A stretch of DNA of 64,000 nucleotides, taken from assembly GCA_965205385.1 (NCBI GenBank), contig CBDBGS010000008.1:62001-126000 (forward strand). Reading direction: 5' to 3'. The notes under the pieces were generated by a model. That model had not been told where the DNA came from, ran no database searches, and saw only the letters and a list, made by a program, of their open reading frames with translations. Position numbers and translations under genes: made by a program. The stretch is from CATOSP01 sp965205385 (GTDB taxonomy: Bacteria; Chloroflexota; Dehalococcoidia; Lucifugimonadales; UBA3495). This document shows positions 17,323 to 25,866 of this stretch, in pieces (position 1 is the stretch's first letter; every line of letters begins with the position of its first letter).

Positions 17323-19113
17323 TTAGTTCAATTCTATAGTCCAGATTCCGGTGAGGTAGGGCACCAGGGTCCAGGGTTCGTACTTCTTGATTCTTGGGCC
17401 CACACCCCATGGGACGTTCGAAGAGAATGGTCCGTAAGTGTAGCTCAGGTCTTGCAGGTACTCATAGACCTCGGTGAAAGAATCGGGGCGCGTCTCTGGG
17501 TCGATGTCGTTCAACGCCACGTGGACCTGGTCGGCGATGGACTTCCACGGTTCCACCCTGGAGTCAGCCGTGGCCCGCCAGGCGATATCAGGGTTAGTGT
17601 AGCTTCCCCGCGTGATGCTTGTGCCGTCGTAGCGAGCCTCGTTCGTACGAATCAGCACATCTCCGGCGTATTGACGGTTATTCCAGGCTGCCTTGATCGA
17701 CTGTTGGTCACCGACGTTCACCGAGACATTCGCGCCCAAGACGTCGGTCCATGCGCTGGCGACCAACTCCGCCACCTGGGGCAAGAAGGGGAGGTCGCCG
17801 GCGTCCCAGGTATGGATGGTTATTTCCACACCCTCTCCCAGTCCCGCATCGGCCCAGAGCTGTTTAGCCTTCACCGGATCGTAGGGGAATGCGTCGATTT
17901 CGGGGCTGTATCCCATGGCGTTCTGCGTCACCCAGGTCCAGCCCTTCAGGGTTGCGCCCCTGCCGTAGAGATTGTCCACAATGCTAGCGTAGTCAACCGC
18001 GTATATCGTAGCTTGGCGCGCGGGCTTCGAATAGCACCAGAGGTCTTCTGTCCAGCAGTCCACGTTGACAAACCAGGTATGAGACGACTCGTCTTGCCAG
18101 GCAATTTGGCTGTCAGATATGGAGTTGATCTGGTCCAACATGTTGATGTTGGCTTCGATGATGTCTGCGTCACCGGCGGCGAGAGCGGCGGCCCGCGTTG
18201 CCCCTTCGAGCACTATTTCGAGGTCCAGGTATTGGAACTTGGGCCGGCGGTCTTCATCATAGCCATTGTCCGGAGTGTAGAAATAGTCGTCGAATCTCTC
18301 GAACTGGTACTTCTGGCCAAGCACGTGGTTTACATACTTGAACGGTCCGGTCCCGACCGGGTCTTTTTCGTAAGCATCGAAGCACTCGCCAGGTCCCTGG
18401 ATCGCGCGCAAGTGGTCAGCGTTGTTCACCAGCGCTCCGGTACCCTGGCTGTTTTGGGAACGGAGGAACCCGAATTCCGGAGCCGGCCCGTTTGACACGT
18501 AGGTGACCTGGTTGGGGCCAGGTCCCATCTCCACGCTCTTGGTGCGCTTGACCGCCGCAGTGTTTCGCGGCTCTAGGCATCCCAGGTCGAGCTGCCGCAG
18601 CGCTTCCGGCCCGATGGTCAGGCTGATGCTATGGTGTATGTCATCCGCGTCCAGCGTGTCGCCGTTGTGCCATTTGATGTCGTCCCCGTGGGTGAGGGTC
18701 CATATCTTGGAGTCGGGGGACATCTCCCATTCGGTGATCAGACCCGCCTTGACGACATCGCCGCCGCCGCCAGCGAACAGGTCGTCCTGGATCATCCGCA
18801 GATACTTCAGGTCTGGACCATCGGTCAGCCTAGAGAACATGATTTGGTTTTGCACGTCGACGATCAAGATCGTGACTTTTTCCCCTGCCCCCGGCAGCCC
18901 GATCATTGACTCGGCCGATTGGGCCGTGGCGACAGGGGCGGTCTCCTCTTTGGCCTTAGCGGGCTCGGCCATCTTGCCAGCGTCCGCCGCCTTCTCCTGA
19001 GCTTGAGGTTCAGCTTGAGTGTCCGCCGCTCCGCCGCATGCAATCGCGACGATTACGACGCATGCCAGAGTCAGTAGAGCCAGTAGCCTAGGAATAGTTA
19101 GGACTCGGGGCAT
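17323..19113 (-). CDS. ABC transporter substrate-binding lipoprotein (family 5), system B
   Basis: This 596-residue extracytoplasmic solute-binding protein has a signal segment LLALLTLACVVIVAIACGG with a likely lipidated Cys26, followed by an Ala/Glu/Lys-rich linker to about residue 65. The SBP_bac_5 fold is recognisable in WEMSPDSKIWTLTHGDDIKWHNGD, the lobe-2 segment ARQATIYAVDYASIVDNLYG, and GVGPRIKKYEPW near the C-terminus, a motif shared with the system A protein. Both therefore come from one paralogous group. Ligand is unknown, with peptides or related small organics the usual range. Confidence 0.9.
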   Translation of the reverse strand: MPRVLTIPRLLALLTLACVVIVAIACGGAADTQAEPQAQEKAADAGKMAEPAKAKEETAPVATAQSAESMIGLPGAGEKVTILIVDVQNQIMFSRLTDGPDLKYLRMIQDDLFAGGGGDVVKAGLITEWEMSPDSKIWTLTHGDDIKWHNGDTLDADDIHHSISLTIGPEALRQLDLGCLEPRNTAAVKRTKSVEMGPGPNQVTYVSNGPAPEFGFLRSQNSQGTGALVNNADHLRAIQGPGECFDAYEKDPVGTGPFKYVNHVLGQKYQFERFDDYFYTPDNGYDEDRRPKFQYLDLEIVLEGATRAAALAAGDADIIEANINMLDQINSISDSQIAWQDESSHTWFVNVDCWTEDLWCYSKPARQATIYAVDYASIVDNLYGRGATLKGWTWVTQNAMGYSPEIDAFPYDPVKAKQLWADAGLGEGVEITIHTWDAGDLPFLPQVAELVASAWTDVLGANVSVNVGDQQSIKAAWNNRQYAGDVLIRTNEARYDGTSITRGSYTNPDIAWRATADSRVEPWKSIADQVHVALNDIDPETRPDSFTEVYEYLQDLSYTYGPFSSNVPWGVGPRIKKYEPWTLVPYLTGIWTIELN

Positions 19114-19447
19114 CGGAATACTCCTCCTGCGATGGCTGTATTTTCCTAAACCGTTGGGTGTGACAGTGTGTATTCGTAGCGAACGTTACTAATCAGGTTG
19201 ATTAGTGAGTGAGTTCTCACAAGGGACGCTCTATCTCATCTATACTATGTTCACTATTAAGAAATGGCCTTCGTTATACTGGAGCTTGGTAGAATTGTCA
19301 ATAGTTGTCATCACGTTCTTGCCTGTATCCGGGCGCCGGGCCCTGTTCACACCCGGTCCGCTTGGCCCAGAATGCCCGGGCAGAGCAATAGCCGTCGGGT
19401 TCGACTCATCCGTTTACTTGCGCCCTCCCGGCGGCGGAGTCGTCTGA
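19114..19447. promoter_or_regulatory. Divergent intergenic region with inverted repeat
   Basis: This 334-bp gap separates the minus-strand importer operon from the plus-strand small-membrane-protein operon, so it should carry both promoters. A perfect 7-bp inverted repeat, ACTAATC-N5-GATTAGT, lies at 19188-19206, about 75 bp upstream of the binding-protein start, and could be an operator. No credible gene is present: the open frames here lack ribosome binding sites and run into the next gene. Confidence 0.35.
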
Positions 19448-19783
19448 ATGAAATGGCTGTACATCGTATGCGGTGGAGTGGGAGCGTTGGTTGCGGTCGC
19501 GCTCATCACATATCGGCTGTATGCTTACCTCGGCCGGATCGCGGCTGCTACTTCTCGGTATGATGTCGAAATGAACGTTCTGGTTGTCCTGGGAATCCAA
19601 GTTGGTATATTGTTGGTGCCGATGGGTATCGGACTCGGACTGCTAGCCGCAGCGGTAATCGGTCATCTCGTGTCCCTGATCCAACGGCGGCGTTTCGAGC
19701 ACGGGCCTTTGCGACCTTTGGAATCTGGCGCTCAGGGAGTCTCCTGGGTGAGCCGAACAAGGGACCGGCGGACAAGGCCATGA
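19448..19783 (+). CDS. Small two-helix membrane protein, first of a tandem pair
   Basis: This 111-residue protein has two hydrophobic segments, LYIVCGGVGALVAVALITY (residues 4-22) and VLVVLGIQVGILLVPMGIGL (about 46-65). They are separated by a short polar stretch with SRYDVEMN, and a basic hydrophilic tail follows. The family is unknown to me. The next gene encodes a close paralogue with the same motif order (KWLYIVCGG versus RWLYVICGA, RYDVEMNVL versus RYDVQLNVL). Its stop overlaps the next ATG (ATGA), so the two products are probably made in equal amounts and may form a heteromer. Confidence 0.6.
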   Translation: MKWLYIVCGGVGALVAVALITYRLYAYLGRIAAATSRYDVEMNVLVVLGIQVGILLVPMGIGLGLLAAAVIGHLVSLIQRRRFEHGPLRPLESGAQGVSWVSRTRDRRTRP

Positions 19784-20103
19784 GGTGGTTGTACGTCATA
19801 TGCGGCGCCGCAGGGGGCCTGATCGCCGGGGGAATCGCAACCTATCGCGTCTACTCTCACTTCCATAGCTTTGCCGTCTCCGCGGAAAGGTACGATGTTC
19901 AGCTGAACGTGCTTCTATTCTTCGGGATAGGCATTGGCATACTTCTGGTCCCTTTGGGTGTAGGCGTGGGTGTACTGGTTGCGGCGCTGATCAGCCGCTT
20001 GATGGACCACCTGAGTCTGAGGCCCCCGGAGCGCTCATCCGGCGGTCGTGAGGACTCCCAAGCGGGTCGTGCATCCTGGGTCAATCGCCGACCGGAACGG
20101 TGA
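19780..20103 (+). CDS. Small two-helix membrane protein, second of a tandem pair
   Basis: This 107-residue paralogue of the preceding gene has helices LYVICGAAGGLIAGGIATY and LLFFGIGIGILLVPLGVGVG, the same RYDVQLNVL stretch between them, and a hydrophilic tail ending in VNRRPER. It overlaps the upstream gene by 4 nt and is followed after 3 nt by the PstS-like lipoprotein gene. This three-gene arrangement implies a membrane complex with an extracytoplasmic ligand-binding partner. Function is unknown, and the hydrophobic segments are too few for a classical ABC permease. Confidence 0.6.
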   Translation: MRWLYVICGAAGGLIAGGIATYRVYSHFHSFAVSAERYDVQLNVLLFFGIGIGILLVPLGVGVGVLVAALISRLMDHLSLRPPERSSGGREDSQAGRASWVNRRPER

Positions 20104-20106
20104 AAC

Positions 20107-20958
20107 ATGAGGATCGTCGAAATCTTGAAGAGCATTCGGTGGTGTATCCCTATCCTCGCCGCGGCCGTTATATTGGGGTGTGGAGGGGGAGGTAGCGGAA
20201 ACGCATCGGGCTCTTTAACGGTCGGCGGTGACGCCGGAGCTGTAGAAGCCATCGAGGCCTTGGCTGCGGCCTTCAGCGAGGTAGGGGAAGGGGCTACTTT
20301 CAGCTTCGTTTCTGGTGGAGATTCAACCAGCGGTGTCGAGTCTACGACGAAGGGCAGTTTCGATCTTGGAGGAATATCGCGTCCTCTCAAGGCTACTGAA
20401 GCGGGCGCCGGCGTCCAGTCCATACCATTCGCTAGGGACCGAGTCCTGATCATCGTTAACCCAGGTGTCCCTGTTGCAGAACTAACGTCGCAGCAGATCC
20501 AGGAAGTGTTCACCGGACTGGCTTCCGCCAGGAATCTGGAGAACTGGTCTTCGGTCGGCGGACCGGACTCAGCCATCGGACTTTTTATCCGGGACGAAGC
20601 CGCCAGCGCGACGGGCGGGTTGCGAAGGGGATCGACGATAGGTAGGGACCGGTTTGCTCCCTGGGGGCAAGTCCTGGCCACCGATAGTGACATGATGACC
20701 AGTGTGGCCAACGAACCCAACGCCATTGGATACGTCAGCTATAGCGCTGCCGGGCGAGGCGACCTTTCTTCCGTCAAAGTCCTGCTGATTGACGGCCAAG
20801 ACCCAGAAGATCCGGGGAGCGATTACCCTTTGTCCATCGAGATTTCAGTGGCCTATCTCCCCGACAATGCTGCGAAGTTGCAGCCATTCCTGGACTTCAT
20901 AACGACACTGGAAGCCCAAGAGTTGTTGTCCGAGAAGGGACTGGAGCCCATCAACTGA
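20107..20958 (+). CDS. PstS-like substrate-binding lipoprotein
   Basis: This 283-residue protein has a signal peptide and good lipobox (AAAVILGCGG, Cys at about residue 24). The PBP-like domain shares features with phosphate-binding PstS: an N-terminal LTVGGDAGAVEAIEALAAAF, a SGGDSTSGVES loop, FDLGGISRPLK, VLIIVNPGVPVAELTSQQIQEVFTG, and NAIGYVSYSA before the C-terminal lobe. No PstC, PstA or PstB gene is nearby. It follows two paralogous two-helix membrane proteins in the same operon, so it may be a sensor or a binding protein for a non-ABC system rather than a phosphate importer. Confidence 0.75.
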   Translation: MRIVEILKSIRWCIPILAAAVILGCGGGGSGNASGSLTVGGDAGAVEAIEALAAAFSEVGEGATFSFVSGGDSTSGVESTTKGSFDLGGISRPLKATEAGAGVQSIPFARDRVLIIVNPGVPVAELTSQQIQEVFTGLASARNLENWSSVGGPDSAIGLFIRDEAASATGGLRRGSTIGRDRFAPWGQVLATDSDMMTSVANEPNAIGYVSYSAAGRGDLSSVKVLLIDGQDPEDPGSDYPLSIEISVAYLPDNAAKLQPFLDFITTLEAQELLSEKGLEPIN

Positions 20959-21099
20959 TCCAAGTGCGACCGGTTGCCGCCTTACGCCGCCACCTCCGCC
21001 TTGTCACGCGCCACGATTCCGGGTATAGTTTCTTCCCAGCCCACCTACGTATGGGCCGGGCCGAGCTTGGGTCCGGCGGTGCCCACTATTGGAGAACCT

Positions 21100-21549
21100 A
21101 TGTTGACCCAGCAAGAGCTTGTGGAACGGTTGCGGCAATGGGAAGTGCGCGTCACTCCCCAGCGGTTGGCCATCGCCGAGGCTGTGCTCAATTCCACCGA
21201 CCATCCCACGGTCCAACAGATACACGAACGGGTGCGGGACCATTTCCCCTCGATGACCTTGGCTACCATTTATTCCACCCTGGGCGTCCTGCAACGAAGC
21301 GGCCTGATTCAAGAGTTGCCCTTCCAAAAGATGTCCCGGTACGAAGCCAACATGGAGCCCCACGTCAACCTGGTCTGCATGAACTGCGAGGAAGTTATCG
21401 ACACAGACACCGGCCAGGACATGGTGGTCCGGCTGAAAAACCGCATTTCCCGTCAGTCAAACTTCCAGGTTGCGTGGCAGCGGGTGGACTTCTACGGTTG
21501 GTGCCCACGCTGCGCCAACGACAGGCGGGAACGGCAACTAACCGATTAA
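21100..21549 (+). CDS. Fur/PerR-family metalloregulator
   Basis: This 149-residue Fur-superfamily repressor has a winged-helix domain (VTPQRLAIAEAVLNSTDHPT, then the recognition region MTLATIYSTLGVLQRSGLI), followed by the dimerisation domain with HVNLVCMNCEEVID. The two CxxC pairs (CMNC and CPRC near the C-terminus) form a structural zinc site. It looks more PerR-like than Fur-like. The ATG at 21100, with GGAGA upstream, is preferred over the long upstream frame. Possible targets in the window, such as the neighbouring VOC gene, are not established. Confidence 0.85.
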   Translation: MLTQQELVERLRQWEVRVTPQRLAIAEAVLNSTDHPTVQQIHERVRDHFPSMTLATIYSTLGVLQRSGLIQELPFQKMSRYEANMEPHVNLVCMNCEEVIDTDTGQDMVVRLKNRISRQSNFQVAWQRVDFYGWCPRCANDRRERQLTD

Positions 21550-21692
21550 CAGCCACGAGATAGCAACCACGAGATAAAAGTAACAAAGCAATCTCGACGG
21601 TCAGTGTGTGGTCAGAGTCCGCTCTGGGACAGATGCTGACCGTTTTCTATTTCAAACTTCTACGCTCTGTGGCACAGGCGGAGGATGCGGTC

Positions 21693-22058
21693 ATGATAAC
21701 CGGCGTAATCGGCATAACCCTGTGGACCGACGACCTGGAAACCATGTTCCATTTCTATAACGACGTCATGGGCCTGCCCCTGCACGCCAGGCACGATGAC
21801 TTCATCGCCTTCGAATTTGGAGGCTTCCGGGAATTCCGGTTCAACCTGGGCTTACATGGGGACGTGGAGGGGAAATCCAGCGACCCATACCGAATTATGG
21901 CCAATTTCGGCGTGGACGATATCCAAGGCGCCTACCAGCGGATGACGGAGGCCGGCATTGAATTCATTCGGCCTCCCGAGCAGGAGCACTGGGGTGGTTG
22001 GGTCGCCACGTTTAAGGACCCGGACGGCAATATCCTTCAGCTATTGGAGCTTCCCTGA
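21693..22058 (+). CDS. VOC-superfamily (glyoxalase/dioxygenase-like) protein
   Basis: This 121-residue protein has a single vicinal-oxygen-chelate domain of two beta-alpha-beta-beta-beta units: ITGVIGITLWTDDLETMFHFY near the start, a mid segment FGVDDIQGAYQRMTEAGIEF, and the terminal FKDPDGNILQLLEL whose Glu is a usual metal ligand. The enzymatic activity cannot be assigned. The ATG at 21693 has GGAGG 8 nt upstream, while the longer frame to 21606 lacks such support. It lies downstream of the Fur-family gene on the same strand. Confidence 0.82.
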   Translation: MITGVIGITLWTDDLETMFHFYNDVMGLPLHARHDDFIAFEFGGFREFRFNLGLHGDVEGKSSDPYRIMANFGVDDIQGAYQRMTEAGIEFIRPPEQEHWGGWVATFKDPDGNILQLLELP

Positions 22059-22085
22059 GCCGGAGGACGGTCCATCCGCCGCCAG

Positions 22086-23135
22086 TCATGCGATCAACAT
22101 AGCGTCGCCGAAGCTGTAAAAGCGGTATTGTTCCTCGATTGCCTCCCGGTAGGCGTTCAGGATGTGGTCCCGGCCCGCGAAGGCTGACACCAGCATCAGC
22201 AACGTGGAGCGGGGTAGATGGAAGTTGGTGATCATCGCGTCGACCAACCTGAACTCGTGGCCCGGAAGTATGAACAGGCCCGCTTGACCCTGTACCGGCG
22301 CGATTATTCCGTCCCCCTCCAGCCCCTGTCCGATCTGTTCCAGCACCCGCACCGAGGTCGTGCCAACGGCTATTATTCTCCGGCCTTGCTCCCGCGCCTG
22401 ATTCAAAGCGGCTGACGTCCCGGCGTCGATCTCGAAATACTCGGTGTGTATTTTGTGGCCGGCGGGATCCTCTTCCTGGACTGGTCTGAACGTATCCAGT
22501 CCCACATGCAGGGTGACGAACGCCAATTCAATACCCAACCCGGTCAGCGCCGCGAGGGATTCTTCGGTGAAATGCAGTCCCGCAGTCGGAGCCGCCGCGC
22601 TTCCGGGGTCCCGCGCGTAAATAGTCTGGTACCTCTCCGGGTCTTCCAGCCGGCTGTGAATATAGGGTGGGAGCGGTGCAAGTCCCGACTTTTCGATGAT
22701 GCTTTCGTCAACGAACGCGATGAGCTTCAGGCCATCTTCCCCTGAGGCTTGGACTTCCACATCGTATTCCCGGCCAGCTTCCACGGCGGACCCAGTCGGA
22801 GTATCGAGCAGTACCCTCGCCCCCGGTTGAAGCCGCCGTCCTGGCCTGGCCAACGCCCGCCACAACCCCGGTTCTTCCCTGCTCAACAACAGGAATTCGA
22901 CCTTCCCTCCCGTGACGGTCCTCCGGCCGCGTAGCCGCGCCGGGATGACCCTGCTGCGGTTGAACACCATCAGGTCGCCGGGCAAGAGGTGGTCCGTTAG
23001 GTTGGCGAACCGGGAATGTTGGACCTCGCCACTTCGCCGGTCGAGGACCAACATGCGAGAGGAATCTCGCGGTTCCACGGGGGTCTGGGCAATTAGTTCC
23101 TGGGGAAGGTCGTAATCGAAGTCATTGGTGCGCAT
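22086..23135 (-). CDS. queA: S-adenosylmethionine:tRNA ribosyltransferase-isomerase
   Basis: This 349-residue QueA transfers the ribosyl part of SAM to preQ1 at tRNA position 34, making epoxyqueuosine. Typical sequence includes FDYDLPQELIAQTPVEPRDSSR at the N-terminus (quoted in part), VFNRSRVIPARL, GSAAAPTAGLHFT, HVGLDTFRPV, and LPRSTLLMLVSAF near the end. The ATG at 23135 matches the usual N-terminus; the longer frame adds an unrelated leader. It is 51 bp downstream of folD on the same strand and may be co-transcribed. Confidence 0.95.
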   Translation of the reverse strand: MRTNDFDYDLPQELIAQTPVEPRDSSRMLVLDRRSGEVQHSRFANLTDHLLPGDLMVFNRSRVIPARLRGRRTVTGGKVEFLLLSREEPGLWRALARPGRRLQPGARVLLDTPTGSAVEAGREYDVEVQASGEDGLKLIAFVDESIIEKSGLAPLPPYIHSRLEDPERYQTIYARDPGSAAAPTAGLHFTEESLAALTGLGIELAFVTLHVGLDTFRPVQEEDPAGHKIHTEYFEIDAGTSAALNQAREQGRRIIAVGTTSVRVLEQIGQGLEGDGIIAPVQGQAGLFILPGHEFRLVDAMITNFHLPRSTLLMLVSAFAGRDHILNAYREAIEEQYRFYSFGDAMLIA

Positions 23136-23186
23136 GGTCAAGGTTGAATGGCGCAGGATTACGGGACTAGAGGCCAAAGCCGGATG

Positions 23187-24077
23187 CTATGAATGACCGT
23201 GGATTGACATTCGGACGGCAGTTAGGGTGTTGACCAGCAGCATGGCGACGGTCATTGGCCCGACACCTCCGGGCACCGGAGTGATGGCGGCGGCTTTCTC
23301 CGACACTGGCCCGTAATCGACGTCTCCCTGCAGCCGGTAACCGCGTCGCCTGGATGGGTCCTTGACCCTGCTGATCCCCACGTCGATTACCACCGCTCCC
23401 TCTTTGACCATATCGGCGGTGATGATGGCAGGCTGTCCCATGGCGGCCACCAGAATGTCCGCGCTACGGGTGAAGCTGGCAAGGCCACGTGTCCTGGTGT
23501 GGCATACGGTGACTGTGGCGTTGGCCCCCTCTTTCCGTTGCATGAGCAGATTGGCCAGGGGCAGGCCCACGATGTTGCTCCTGCCGCAGATGACGACGTG
23601 CTGCCCAGCAGGGTCGTAGCCGTTGCGTACCAGAAGTTCCTGTATCCCCGCTGGCGTGCCCGGGATGAAGTTTGGGTCCCCCTGAACGAGCTTCCCCGCA
23701 TTGAAGGGATGGATGCCGTCTACGTCCTTGCCGGGTTTGATGGACTCAATGACCCTCTGCTCGTCGACCTGGCCAGGCAGCGGCAATTGGACCAGGATGC
23801 CGTGGAAGCGGGGGTCCTGGTTGAGCCGGTCAACACACTCGATCACATCCTTGGTAGAGGTGGAATCAGGCAGCAGAAAACTGTCGCTGAGCATGCCAAC
23901 TTCGTCACAGGCGCGGCGTTTGTTTCTCACGTAGACTGTCGAAGCCGGGTCCTCGCCCACCAGCACCGCGGCCAGTCCGGGCGTCACTTGATGCTTTTGC
24001 CGCATCTCTAGTACCCCGGCCGCCACGCGGGCTCGAACTTCCTTGGCCAAGGCCGCTCCGTCGAGTATCTGGGCCAC
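23187..24077 (-). CDS. folD: Bifunctional methylenetetrahydrofolate dehydrogenase/cyclohydrolase
   Basis: This 296-residue FolD interconverts 5,10-methylene- and 10-formyl-THF. It shows the signature YVRNKRRACDEVG with the active-site Tyr/Lys pair, GILVQLPLPGQVDEQRV, KDVDGIHPFNAG, the NADP-binding VICGRSNIVGLPLANLL and the C-terminal PVPGGVGPMTVAMLL. The frame extends to 24134, but GTG at 24077 (AQILDG start) fits the family and has AGGGGGA just upstream. A terminator hairpin lies between it and the flavin monooxygenase gene upstream, so folD has its own promoter or depends on read-through. Confidence 0.94.
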   Translation of the reverse strand: MAQILDGAALAKEVRARVAAGVLEMRQKHQVTPGLAAVLVGEDPASTVYVRNKRRACDEVGMLSDSFLLPDSTSTKDVIECVDRLNQDPRFHGILVQLPLPGQVDEQRVIESIKPGKDVDGIHPFNAGKLVQGDPNFIPGTPAGIQELLVRNGYDPAGQHVVICGRSNIVGLPLANLLMQRKEGANATVTVCHTRTRGLASFTRSADILVAAMGQPAIITADMVKEGAVVIDVGISRVKDPSRRRGYRLQGDVDYGPVSEKAAAITPVPGGVGPMTVAMLLVNTLTAVRMSIHGHS

Positions 24078-24145
24078 TTTATCCCCCTGTGCCGTTCGCG
24101 CACCAATCATAGCATGGGGTATGTGGGGCCTCAAAGAGGAAACAA

Positions 24146-24170
24146 GGCCCCTCTCGCCAAGAGAGGGGCC
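24146..24170 (-). terminator. Intrinsic terminator after the flavin monooxygenase gene
   Basis: A 10-bp perfect stem (GGCCCCTCTC / GAGAGGGGCC) with a 5-nt loop is followed on the minus strand by TTGTTTCCTCTTT. It lies 34 bp downstream of the monooxygenase stop and ahead of folD. Confidence 0.75.
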
Positions 24171-24203
24171 GTTGGATCGCGCGATCGTTGCGTTGGACGC
24201 AGG

Positions 24204-25391
24204 CTAGTCGGCGGGGACGGCGCTTTCCACCTTGCCCTTAAAGGCTGGCATGACGTCCTTGGCGAACCATTCCAACTGTTCCAGGATAACGTTTCCGGGC
24301 GTTCCCACGGGGTGGCTGACGCCGATGCGTTCCAGTCCGGGATACCGTTCCTGTACCTGCTGCAACTGCTCAATCACCCGTTCCGGGGGACCGCAGAGGA
24401 CCGCGCCGGACTCAACAGCCTGCTCCATGGTCGGCAGGCCGGCGAATGGGGCCTTGCGAGGGTCGGCGATGTCGGACATCTGCTGTTCGCTTAGGCCGCG
24501 GTGCAGGCGCAGGGGGCCGAACATCTTGACGTTTTCTTCGTAGAATTTGGCTGCGTCCTTGATGCCCTGTTCCTGGGAGTCGGCCAGGAAGAAATGGAAT
24601 CCCACGCTCAGGTCCTCGCCCAGTTGGGCGTCCCGGCCTGTGCGCAGGATCGCGCCCCGGAAGTCCTCCATGGTCTTGTCCATGACGCCGCCTTCGGCAA
24701 CGCCGCCGCCAATGATGCCCTTGATGCGGTGCTTGGCCATGAAGTCCAAGGCTCGCTGGGTGCCGCCTTGGATTGGCTGCCAGCATTCCACCGGAAGGTT
24801 CTTGGGGCGTGGAACAAGGGTGATCTCCTCGAGTTCATAGCCCCGGTAAGGGACCTTGGGTGGGATGTCATAATACGTGCCGTGGTGGGAGAAGGAGCGT
24901 TCGTTGAAGGACTTCATCATGACCTCCACCTGCTCTTCGAACATTTCCCGGTTGCCGTCCTGGTCGAGCAAGGGGGCCCCGAAGGTCTCCACCTCCCTGG
25001 TGTGGTAGCCGCGCCCCACGCCAAACACGACCCGCCCATTGGTCAGGATGTCGGCGGTGGCGAAGTCCTCGGCCAGACGAAGGGGGTGCCACATGGGCGC
25101 GATGTTAAAGGCGCATCCGATTTTGACATTCTTGGTCATATGGGCCAGGTGGACACCCATCATCAACAGGTTGGGGATACATTCGTAACCCTCTGGCTGG
25201 AAGTGATGCTCGGCCATCCAGAAGGTGTCGAAGCCCAGCCTGTCCAGCAGGGTGGCGATGGATTCGGCTTTGTCGAAGGCAGTGGCCAGGTGCTCATCGG
25301 AGAAGGAACGGTCGTTTACGGCGGTACCGGCGTAGCCGACGTTCTCCATGTCCACGTGCCCGGCGTAGAGGCTATCAAACTTGGCAATCAT
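24204..25391 (-). CDS. LLM-class flavin-dependent monooxygenase
   Basis: This 395-residue bacterial-luciferase-like enzyme uses reduced flavin to oxygenate a small organic substrate. Family features include LLDRLGFDTFWMAEHHF, IGCAFNIAPMWHPLRLAEDFA, the phosphate-binding GRVVFGVGRGYHTREVETFG and LIPR-like LVPRPKNLPVE. Substrate is unknown. Such enzymes are heavily expanded in SAR202-type Chloroflexota, which supports the suggested host. The ATG at 25391 begins a typical N-terminus and the gene appears to be transcribed alone, ending at a strong terminator. Confidence 0.9.
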   Translation of the reverse strand: MIAKFDSLYAGHVDMENVGYAGTAVNDRSFSDEHLATAFDKAESIATLLDRLGFDTFWMAEHHFQPEGYECIPNLLMMGVHLAHMTKNVKIGCAFNIAPMWHPLRLAEDFATADILTNGRVVFGVGRGYHTREVETFGAPLLDQDGNREMFEEQVEVMMKSFNERSFSHHGTYYDIPPKVPYRGYELEEITLVPRPKNLPVECWQPIQGGTQRALDFMAKHRIKGIIGGGVAEGGVMDKTMEDFRGAILRTGRDAQLGEDLSVGFHFFLADSQEQGIKDAAKFYEENVKMFGPLRLHRGLSEQQMSDIADPRKAPFAGLPTMEQAVESGAVLCGPPERVIEQLQQVQERYPGLERIGVSHPVGTPGNVILEQLEWFAKDVMPAFKGKVESAVPAD

Positions 25392-25471
25392 GGTCTGTCC
25401 CTCGCGAAGGTGATTCCGTGTCGATATGGGTATGCCGATGTGGCTCTATTGTAGCCCCGTGCCTCGGGGTG

Positions 25472-25840
25472 TCAACCCGAATTCTGGGGCTTCAACAGCG
25501 CCCGCGTGGGAACGAGCCGGTGGGCCACCGGGTCAACGGCGAGCGCCGCGCCTTGCAGGGTGTCCGCACCCATGAGAGGGGAGGCGTCGTCGCCGAACAC
25601 CACGATTCTAGTGCGCTCCCTACCTTCCACCCGGACTCTGGCCTCGCCTACTTCCAGCGAAATAACACGGCCGTCGCCCAATTCGAAGTCCAGAGTGTCG
25701 GTTGAAGATATGTTTAACCTTCTGAGAATTGCCGCCGGCAATACTGTGTAGCTGGAGCCGGTATCCACCAACGCGTCCACCGTTTCCGCAAGCGCCCCGT
25801 CGGCGCTGAGAATCTCCATCGGCCAGTTGAACGTTCCCAT
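25472..25840 (-). CDS. Retropepsin-like aspartyl protease
   Basis: This 122-residue single-domain clan AA aspartic protease has the catalytic DTGSSYTVLP motif (about residue 29) and a C-terminal SPLMGADTLQGAALAVDP matching the hydrophobic-hydrophobic-Gly element of retropepsins. A protein this size must dimerise to be active. It has no signal peptide or membrane segment, so it is cytoplasmic. The ATG at 25840 has GAGGGA 7 nt upstream. It is the last gene of a minus-strand cassette encoding a large FtsX/MacB-type exporter, 26 bp after the ATPase gene. The natural target is unknown. Confidence 0.8.
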   Translation of the reverse strand: MGTFNWPMEILSADGALAETVDALVDTGSSYTVLPAAILRRLNISSTDTLDFELGDGRVISLEVGEARVRVEGRERTRIVVFGDDASPLMGADTLQGAALAVDPVAHRLVPTRALLKPQNSG

Positions 25841-25866
25841 GCGTAAGTCCCTCATTGACCCGGCGA

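Noticed and set aside
24501..25454. Plus-strand open frame of 317 codons opposite the flavin monooxygenase
   Set aside because: It is a shadow frame: rich in His/Val/Gly, no known fold, and no ribosome binding site.
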